Origin: Rhynchopus sp. YZ270_cl-10
Taxonomy: Eukaryota > Euglenozoa > Diplonemea > Diplonemida > Diplonemidae
NCBI GenBank assembly: GCA_964035575.1
Contig: OZ037833.1
Coordinates: 868,001 to 932,000 of the forward strand
Length of the DNA: 64,000 bases
Reading direction: 5' to 3'
Shown: piece by piece, positions 61,001 through 64,000 of the stretch
Layout: each line of letters opens with the position of its first letter
How positions within the stretch are numbered: position 1 is the stretch's first letter
Translations under genes and position numbers: made by a program
Notes under the pieces: generated by a model
What the model was told of the DNA's origin: nothing
Database searches by the model: none
What the model saw: only the letters and a program-made list of their open reading frames with translations

Positions 61001-64000
61001 CACTTGTTCGTCGGCGATGAGTCAGTCTGTGCACACGTCGGGCACACAGCCTTGCACTCGTCAAGCTCGCACACTGCAGGCACGTGCTGTCCCGGTGTTC
61101 CGGTTGCTGGCGGAATGCACTCGCACACAACCTTCTTGTCATGCGCCGTCCCTGTCGTGCACGACTGCCCCGCAGCGTGGCAGATGTCCCCCAGCGTCTC
61201 ACAGTCGCCCGGCGGGTCCTTGCAGATAGCAGGCTTCCCGACCACCGGCGCTCCGGTCTGCGGCGGCACACACTCGCACTTCCACGAGTCCGGCTTCTCC
61301 TTCTCCGGGTCCACACACGTCTGTCCCACAGACTGGCACGTCATGCTGTACAGGCTGCACTCGTCAAACATGCAGTCCTTCGACGCCGCCCCCACAAGCG
61401 ACGCCGTGCTCGGTGGCGGGCACACACACTTCCAGTCACCTGCGTTCTGCTGGTTCGGGTCCACACACGTCTGTCCCGCATCCTCGCACACCTTCTTCGT
61501 CGCCGCATCCTCACACTCGTCCACTGGCGGCGCAGGTGTCGGCACAGCGGTCGGTGCAATTGTCGGTGGTGCCGGTGTCTCGGGCGCGTCTGTTGGCGGT
61601 GCAGGTGTTGGAGGCGCAGACGTTGCTGGCGGCTGTGTTGGCGGTGCTGCTGTCTCCGGCACAGGTGTCGGTGGCGCAAGCGTTGCTGGTGCCGGCGTCG
61701 GCGGCGCCGGTGTCAGCGGGATCAGCGTGCACTCATCCGGGGCGGTTGGTCCGGACCACATGCAGAGTGCGTTCGTGTCGCACTTCTCCTTCGTGCACAG
61801 GTCGTAGCACTCCGACTTCTGGCAGGTGGTGTCCCACACACATCCAGAGTCCTTGACACAGGTCGTTTGGTCTTTCAGGTCTGCGCACGTCGCAAGCGTC
61901 TTCGCAATGATCTTCCCAAACGTGCTCGACTTCTCGCACAGCTGGTCCAGCACATCAATCTTCAGCTTGTCCATCTCCACGTTCATGAAGTGCTCGTCAC
62001 GTGGGTCACTGATCAGAGGCTTCAGCTTCACCTCTGCGTTCTCGTCCGCAAACGTGTGTGAAGCGTAGCGACGCACAACCACACCGAACACAGTAACGTC
62101 CTCGTCACGCAGCTTTTGCTGGCCCTCCAGCAGCGAGTCCTTGTAGCGGCGCTTCCAGTTCCTGTCCTTCCCCCACCACCTCCCGCACCCGTTCGAGCAC
62201 GCGTCACCGTCGTAGTCCGTCAGTCCTCCGTCCGCAATGATCACAACAACGTGGGTTCTGTACGCCGGGCTCTGTGTATCAAGGAAGGTGTGGTCTGCCA
62301 CGTCGTTCAGTGCGTCGTGCAGGTACGTCCAGTGTGCCTGGTAGTGTGCCTCGTGCCAGTCCAGGTCCCCAAACAGCTCGTCACGACGTCCCGAGAGCAG
62401 CCCGTCCGTGCAGGCACCAATGGCGCAGCCTGACGGGTGGTCCTCGTCCGGGCGTGCGTCTGCCTTCGCGAACTGGATGAAGGTCACACGCATTCCGGGT
62501 GTGTTCTGCGGGATGGTTGCACCCACAGTGTGGTCGGTGCCCGTCAGCGGCACAGTCTTGACCCAGTCACGCATCATCTCAATCAGCCCGTAGAAGCCGT
62601 GTGCGTGTGAACCAAACCTGCGCCGCATCGAACCAGACCCGTCAATGAGGAAGGCAATGTCCATGTCCGGGCACGCGTCAAAGTGTGGCGACGTGCACGC
62701 AGACTGCGCACCGGCGTGGTGCCAGGCACAGTCGGGGTCCTCCTGGCAGTCGCACCGTGCACCGTGCTTCTCACATGTCTTCGGCACACACACGTTGGCG
62801 GCGTTGAACATGCACTTCGCATCGGCGTCACACGGCATCTGTGTGTCCCACTTCGCACACTCGGTCTTCTTGCACTTCTCTGGCACCGTCGACGTGTCCA
62901 TGTGGCACTTCGGGTTTGCGTCGCACTCCTTCTCGTCGGGAAGCTTCACACACTCGTCCTCAATGCACACGCCGTTCTTCCACTCACACACGTCGTCCTT
63001 CTCACACACATCCTGGTTCGTGTGGAGGCACTCCTTCGGCTTGCAGAAGCCCACCAGAGTGGCGGGAGGGCCTGTGGGGAGAATGCCACTTGCTGGTTTC
63101 CACTCGCAGTCCTTTTCGGCTTCACACTTGCCCTTGGCGTCGTGCAGACACTTCTGCACGGTGCAGGTGTCGTTCTTCGAGAAGAGGCAGACGTCCAGCT
63201 TGCAGTAGTCTGGGTCTGATGCTGGCGGTGTGCATGGTGTCGGCACTGTCACGTCCACATCGTGGCATGCGTCTGCCCCCGTCTTGTCCACACACGGGTT
63301 GTCGACACAGGCGTCCTTCCCCCACACAACGTCCCACAGACAGTTCTTGTCGTCCTTGCACTTGGCCAGGTCCTTCTCTCTGCAGGTCTCCTTCTCCGTG
63401 CACACGGAGTCTGTCGACGACCACGTGCACGTGGGGTCCGTCTTGCAGGTGTTCTCTTCGCAGTTCGCGTAGCACTTCGAGTCGACACACGCGCTTGACT
63501 CCCAGTTGCACCCCTTGTCCAACTTGCAGGCCTGCTTGTTGTCAAACTGCTTGCACCCAGTCTCGCGCTTCACGGCCTTCCCGAAGATGCTGTTCGGGTC
63601 GCATATAGTCTTCAGCATCTTGTTCTGGATGTCGTCAAGCATCAGGTTCATGAAGTGCTCGGATGCGGGCTCCGTCACAAGCGGTGTCAGCTTCGTCTGC
63701 GCGTTGTCGTCCTGGAAGGTGTGCTTTGCGTAGCGGCGGATCACCACCCCAAGCACGAGCACGTTCTCTGCGCGGAGCTTCTTCTGTGCTTCGTCAAGCG
63801 ACGTTCTGTACGCAGAGCGCCAGCTTCTGTCGCGGCACCACCCGTTGCAGGCTCCACCGCAGCACGCATCACCGTCGTAGTCCGTCAGCCCTCCGTCCGC
63901 AAAGATAATCACAACGTGGTCCCTCCACGACGGGCTGTTTGCTGGGAGGAATGTCGTGTCCGCCACGTCGTTCAGTGCGTCGTGCAGGTACGTCCAGTGG
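49081..64000 (-). CDS. Giant VWA and EGF-like repeat surface protein (5' end beyond window)
   Basis: A predicted type I membrane protein of at least 4970 residues, open to the right edge. Order: the second half of one VWA domain (IIFADGGLTDYDGD, 63960-63600); a Cys-rich CxxDxxCxW region; a complete VWA with the metal-site motif DGSGSM (about 62670-61890); a Thr/Pro linker (about 61730-61520); then about 90 Cys-rich repeats of about 43 residues down to 49560, consensus C..AGQxCxDP...DWxCxCxxPxxG......C..DEC, an EGF-like spacing. Three copies of a different module (DGCxCxCGW...GCCNP...WC) interrupt the array near 60080, 54580 and 51000. An acidic DDDDD stretch, a membrane span (WWWLLLLLLLSCCLLLAFLL, about 49405-49330) and a Ser/Pro/Asp-rich tail end it. 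A 51-nt intron (49183-49233) is likely. Role inferred: adhesion or surface coat. Confidence 0.93.
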   Translation of the reverse strand, partial: HWTYLHDALNDVADTTFLPANSPSWRDHVVIIFADGGLTDYDGDACCGGACNGWCRDRSWRSAYRTSLDEAQKKLRAENVLVLGVVIRRYAKHTFQDDNAQTKLTPLVTEPASEHFMNLMLDDIQNKMLKTICDPNSIFGKAVKRETGCKQFDNKQACKLDKGCNWESSACVDSKCYANCEENTCKTDPTCTWSSTDSVCTEKETCREKDLAKCKDDKNCLWDVVWGKDACVDNPCVDKTGADACHDVDVTVPTPCTPPASDPDYCKLDVCLFSKNDTCTVQKCLHDAKGKCEAEKDCEWKPASGILPTGPPATLVGFCKPKECLHTNQDVCEKDDVCEWKNGVCIEDECVKLPDEKECDANPKCHMDTSTVPEKCKKTECAKWDTQMPCDADAKCMFNAANVCVPKTCEKHGARCDCQEDPDCAWHHAGAQSACTSPHFDACPDMDIAFLIDGSGSMRRRFGSHAHGFYGLIEMMRDWVKTVPLTGTDHTVGATIPQNTPGMRVTFIQFAKADARPDEDHPSGCAIGACTDGLLSGRRDELFGDLDWHEAHYQAHWTYLHDALNDVADHTFLDTQSPAYRTHVVVIIADGGLTDYDGDACSNGCGRWWGKDRNWKRRYKDSLLEGQQKLRDEDVTVFGVVVRRYASHTFADENAEVKLKPLISDPRDEHFMNVEMDKLKIDVLDQLCEKSSTFGKIIAKTLATCADLKDQTTCVKDSGCVWDTTCQKSECYDLCTKEKCDTNALCMWSGPTAPDECTLIPLTPAPPTPAPATLAPPTPVPETAAPPTQPPATSAPPTPAPPTDAPETPAPPTIAPTAVPTPAPPVDECEDAATKKVCEDAGQTCVDPNQQNAGDWKCVCPPPSTASLVGAASKDCMFDECSLYSMTCQSVGQTCVDPEKEKPDSWKCECVPPQTGAPVVGKPAICKDPPGDCETLGDICHAAGQSCTTGTAHDKKVVCECIPPATGTPGQHVPAVCELDECKAVCPTCAQTDSSPTNKCEEAGQDCEDLNLGHLKLGDWQCKCRTPYTGSKVTAPAVCELDECKAVCPTCASTAQGTQNLCEEKGQTCVEKSLTTVSDWECHCVDPKVGTALTAVADCEEDECRTREQICVGAGQSCVDVDHKAAASWECVCPPPSNSTQVAGVAVCEVDECTLADIKKVCEDSHQVCVDTDIKSLGNWECHCVAPAHGSAPQHAVTSCSLDECAVKCPTCADKDNANGNVCTAAGQLCEDPQPTHTNLNDWLCKCPPPSTKTAVTTTVADCRDGFDECVERSDAVQCKHTPRYSLDGCLCQCGWTSDEFKQTEPCTDGCCNPMHEKSSWCLVDTADDYNKNKPHCVAESKQFCLSAGQVPADGGRPLRDPIPGIPNGQTNVCTDVGQKCVDPDEKTKKDWWCECVLPKTGPKGLQSPAVCEEDECVTHGAVCTNAGQKCVDADRGAMMNWQCECVVGPPKTGAQGVAVCEIDECIEICPTCATDNGTNVCAEAGQDCADPNTAGTSLNDWKCTCRAPSQGTAVGGPVAKCLLDECAEPPPGVPCPTCAKGACGDQTCEDPDQSPTSTNDWRCVCLPPSNTVAIGNRATCEIDECDGKVCTLGQHCYDPDLTAPNTWQCECIAPATGIKLMGNATCEEDECKKHEEVCMRAGQTCRDLDKTTVNSWICECIAPDLGTPGSQKPAECLPSEECKNNLVCSNAGQHCVDPNPKTLNDWECHCIPPFKPATKVKGPAQCLLDECTAVCPSCAKQTASASPLCEVHGQTCEDPDHNKLNDWSCVCVLPATGTPGATAPANCILDECVADCDSCAKKTCSDKGQLCEDPNTDPKYKRDWLCKCAPPSTNTMTAGAVVTCMYDECSAPDNKDVCGTDQLCVDTNQEEEGTWECSCPAPYSGSAAQAAVGKCSLNECTTKCSGCADKDNGQGNVCTQQDQTCVDPDIHNDGDWYCECKVGTGLAVGKPVVLCVLDECAVACPTCADTGGGNLCTKEGQTCKDVNTAADSKGDWECRCPPPFEEKFVKAGLAVCSVDECADTLGGKVNGAVCVDNGQLCHDSHLNTLNDFDCVCPPPRHGTKTGAPADCVKDECLLHEDVCKGANQTCLDIDTKVDNNWECLCAPPSSSTQLMGAAVCEVDECVENRRICEGASPPQECVDVDRTRDNDWECRCQAPASGTAVAAAASCVLDECVATCATCEKDLCTGAGQTCVDPNTAFGSQNDWECVCPAPSSVTAKVSVAECPVDECVGKGYVCQAAHQSCVDPDHGAASLGDWECHCLTPATGAAIAGVAACTVDECTNHGHVCTGHGQTCVDPDKSADVLHDWECHCEPPATQTAVAAAAECVHEGECKDPVKAGVCESRGQICEDPDMTILDDWRCLCTPPSHGLLKVAGPAFCILDECVDSCSTCAKDVCKAAGQTCVDENKDPVLGLNTWECRCIAPSSGSKVAGAAVCVEDECSSHASTCTGAGQDCVDPSTTTKGDWRCECKQPSTGTATAGAAKCSTNECDFHEKTCSDVGQVCYDPDLSAQSLGDWTCTCVAPYSGSKVGAAAKCLVDECELYGHVCTAAGQTCVDEEPGMAGFWKCVCPPPNEKFKRDMGVADCVVDECTTWTNTSTPSAMPSNDRNAVNLCEQAGQVCEDPNHNASSAGDWTCTCPSPGNRTARAHVATCDMDECADPATEDVCAAKGQRCVDPNWEPGHEGDWTCVCVPPSIGTGMQAVAVCLVDECKVDGGVCQAGGQLCVDSNRAENGTWACECVAHAGVNASQLGGLADCNPPSSECRIDAIREVCTSSNQGCYDPDLKGHNDWVCECVPPATGPQKQGEATVCVLDECEEECPTCGKSVCAAVGQTCTDANTDAASLNDWTCTCAAPSTGSKKGGVAVCQLDECAAVCDGCPSDICTAAGTQCEDTNKDARSPGDWECVCRAPALGRVTQGVPVCLIDECEQNAHKCADGQTCADANRLAASEGDWTCTCPPPTSGIAVASAAVCFENECLVDDNVKTCTAGGQVCIDPKPQPTNKGDWECHCAQGKTFAVAAAAVCVLDECVEQCTSCADSGGGNVCAKAGQLCTDPNTSPESTRDWKCQCAAGEKAALGGPATCEVDECWQPSNFGAHTCHDTPRTTVDGCACQCGWQVQDAAQYPGAHGAGIEVGCLAGCCNPNVVASGAWCLLEPVQTTAVCQDLVTAGKMVQTCAVLASGVAPAKPENLCTKAGQVCVDPDTSATSSGDWRCECVSPASGDPSVGKAGSCMIDECEKNGQVCSAAGQLCKDADKATENTWECVCPSPATGSATGKVATCVYVGECETASIAEVCEQMGQTCYDPDAAVTGNWVCKCVDPATGVPALMTTATCVLDECTAECPTCADKGFGNLCDVAGQHCVESSTSPADVEDWMCKCVGDAVGESVASVAVCTLDECKMNNGRLAQLCGAAGQTCNDPNKAVLGGLNDWECVCPPPGIGRVTGKLATCLRDECLETDVAAVCTSAGQTCQDPNTDARSTGDWTCACSAKPGETPKVAKGKAAKCVLPPSSWCVQHGDTCTFLGQACVPAASILEDGSCACIEPQTGPTKVGAATVCILDECTAVCATCADHGAGNVCDKAGQTCQEGSMNPVTGKGDWRCKCAGSDMSAVAAVAVCTVNECDTDEKAKVCAAAEQTCTDKNTAGDSLNDWMCACHEPWTGSKMLGAADCKFDECLFAGSECTKLGQTCFDKDTSAQVRGDWECRCVAPAEGFAIAKAATCVYTGECEKQEIAEVCTKAGQTCVDPNPAVADDWECRCVSPEAGSHTKGAVAVCMLDECRATCASCATKPGSLTHACASAEQDCMDPDTAATSIADWKCSCRAPASGEMVGAAAVCSVDECYNAENRAACSRVKDTTGAEVQHCVDKDYTKTGDWVCECMYPYHGTAGQREAAVCVVDECTAPETWSKKPNGNAVCGAKGQTCLDPQQGVASEFGNWVCQCADGTGEPNRGAPSTDCKQDTLCAQFGSACGPLEMCVEKEDVWSCRCIPPFVGEAAGKAASCVLDECVAECTTCAQQGSVHMCTQAGQKCVDHDKSPDSRSDWSCVCEVGKGEAALHKAECMVDECTLNGVTCEGKGQECVDPDMHAETSGDWVCQCIAPAAGKAVAGPATCLLDECNLYGGKCTVVGQVCIDQNTAAASLNDWTCNCPAPSSGYMYAGPASCTYTGACQDAANLDVCADAGQRCFPGNSSADDFRCGCMPPYRGTAGVRAPAQCMIDECEDICATCARTNEKAVNVCAGAGQRCEDPNLSVQSLGDWVCMCQAPSTTAAVARAVDSCLVDECLAITMTGARKCDNFKRYTNDGCECACGWKVSGINGGGPGLDENCNTGCCNPDKAKEGDWCIVADSAFNKKSGVCSALISKQQTCANERAPAPAGAPVSEFVDICAAAGQRCYDPNHNPSVQGDWECHCTTSEDYHILSPAKCAVDECKQTTVCSAAGQACFDKDTEALSKDNWECQCLSGSGKADMAPAVCKFDGHDECQIEANKQTCLKAGQYCYDEDPELAGDWVCHCMSPFTQKAIGLNEAATCVIDECLATCPTCARKGDGHGYACEGQQCVDPSSSKLSDWMCKCLTPAIGSGVLQRAVCVQDECLETQNLQKCTDKGQECVDLHPSDTSLNDWECHCVRPALGSAIGHAAVCKINECLTDAHMQLCHEKGQMCFDPDTTAESTDDWICRCPAPAIGSATMKPAECVFVGECDRPEIAAVCIAVEQTCVDTDVAQDGTWMCSCVAPKTGTNGLMGPAECGIDECQAECKTCEQDVCKEAGQDCYDPDVTVEGDWMCACKGGTGNKTTTAPAVCTGVVCATLGAEECTAAPECVYESYYGLCDYVRGAPEWNTSAPARPIGEGEDDDDDCTFWECWWWLLLLLLLSCCLLLAFLLFRFRQKQQQNNADDNKWNKQFQAEVGDNEDDYGMVCRDAPPHSPTHHTPPQSERSPQSSAAGGTEEPLLEMSANPRNSHDSDDI
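49183..49233 (-). other. Candidate 51-nt in-frame intron in the giant gene tail
   Basis: Donor GGCATG|GTATGTAGAG matches the other donors here; acceptor CCACCACAG|TCGGAA. Its 51 nt contain no stop and are a multiple of three, so a gene caller would read through (VCRDAPPHSPTHHTPPQ). Splicing gives DYGM-SERSPQSS in the cytoplasmic tail. Confidence 0.65.

Noticed and set aside
49210-62433. Long plus-strand ORFs (up to about 880 codons) opposite the giant gene
   Set aside because: They are antisense shadows of a G/C-rich, Cys-repeat coding frame. Their products are Arg/His/Val- or Ser/Thr/His-rich with no domains, while the minus frame has continuous recognisable repeats.

Overview
This window is nuclear DNA of a protist with spliceosomal introns (GT-AG, nearly always with a GTATGT or GTATG- donor). 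Seven recognisable protein genes all lie on the minus strand. From right to left, in the direction of transcription, they are: a giant VWA/EGF-like surface protein (cut by the right edge), a bromodomain protein, exonuclease 1, a long coiled-coil protein with a degenerate kinesin motor fold, a three-finger CCCH zinc-finger protein, a kinesin-3-like motor, and DNA ligase I (cut by the left edge). One-way gene order, pyrimidine tracts ending in AG just before several start codons, and a kinetoplastid-like CCCH protein suggest Euglenozoa with polycistronic transcription and trans-splicing. Low gene density plus cis-introns point to a diplonemid-like lineage. This placement is inference; no rRNA, tRNA or spliced-leader gene was found to settle it.

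Layout: ligase I 1-1364; repeat-rich spacer 1365-7378 with one weak plus-strand ORF; kinesin-3 7379-10674; spacer to 18318; CCCH gene 18319-20161; pseudokinesin 20874-24884; spacer to 28152; EXO1 28153-30324; spacer to 37885; bromodomain gene 37886-40344 with a last exon that only appears after splicing; 8.7 kb spacer to 49080; giant surface protein gene 49081-64000 and beyond.

The spacers are A/T-homopolymer-rich and packed with short repeats. There are two layers. (1) Five or more families of 35-70 nt elements: a hairpin with a CTCTCGT loop in about 25 copies, and four others. All copies seen lie in one orientation relative to the genes, and copies also occur inside introns. (2) Non-autonomous DNA transposons with clear terminal inverted repeats and target-site duplications. 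Six carry hAT-like CAGG(G) ends; three of these have exact 8-bp target duplications, two have near-exact ones, and one has 5 bp. They are studded with perfect mini-hairpins that have 3-nt loops. Other TIR families have 4-bp, TTAA and about 6-bp target duplications. Several elements are nested in each other or in the short repeats, so a relative insertion order can be read.

Functionally the genes are not an operon in the bacterial sense. Ligase I and EXO1 both serve DNA replication and repair, the two kinesin-fold proteins serve (or derive from) microtubule transport, the CCCH and bromodomain proteins are likely RNA-level and chromatin-level regulators, and the giant protein is a predicted cell-surface adhesin-like molecule.
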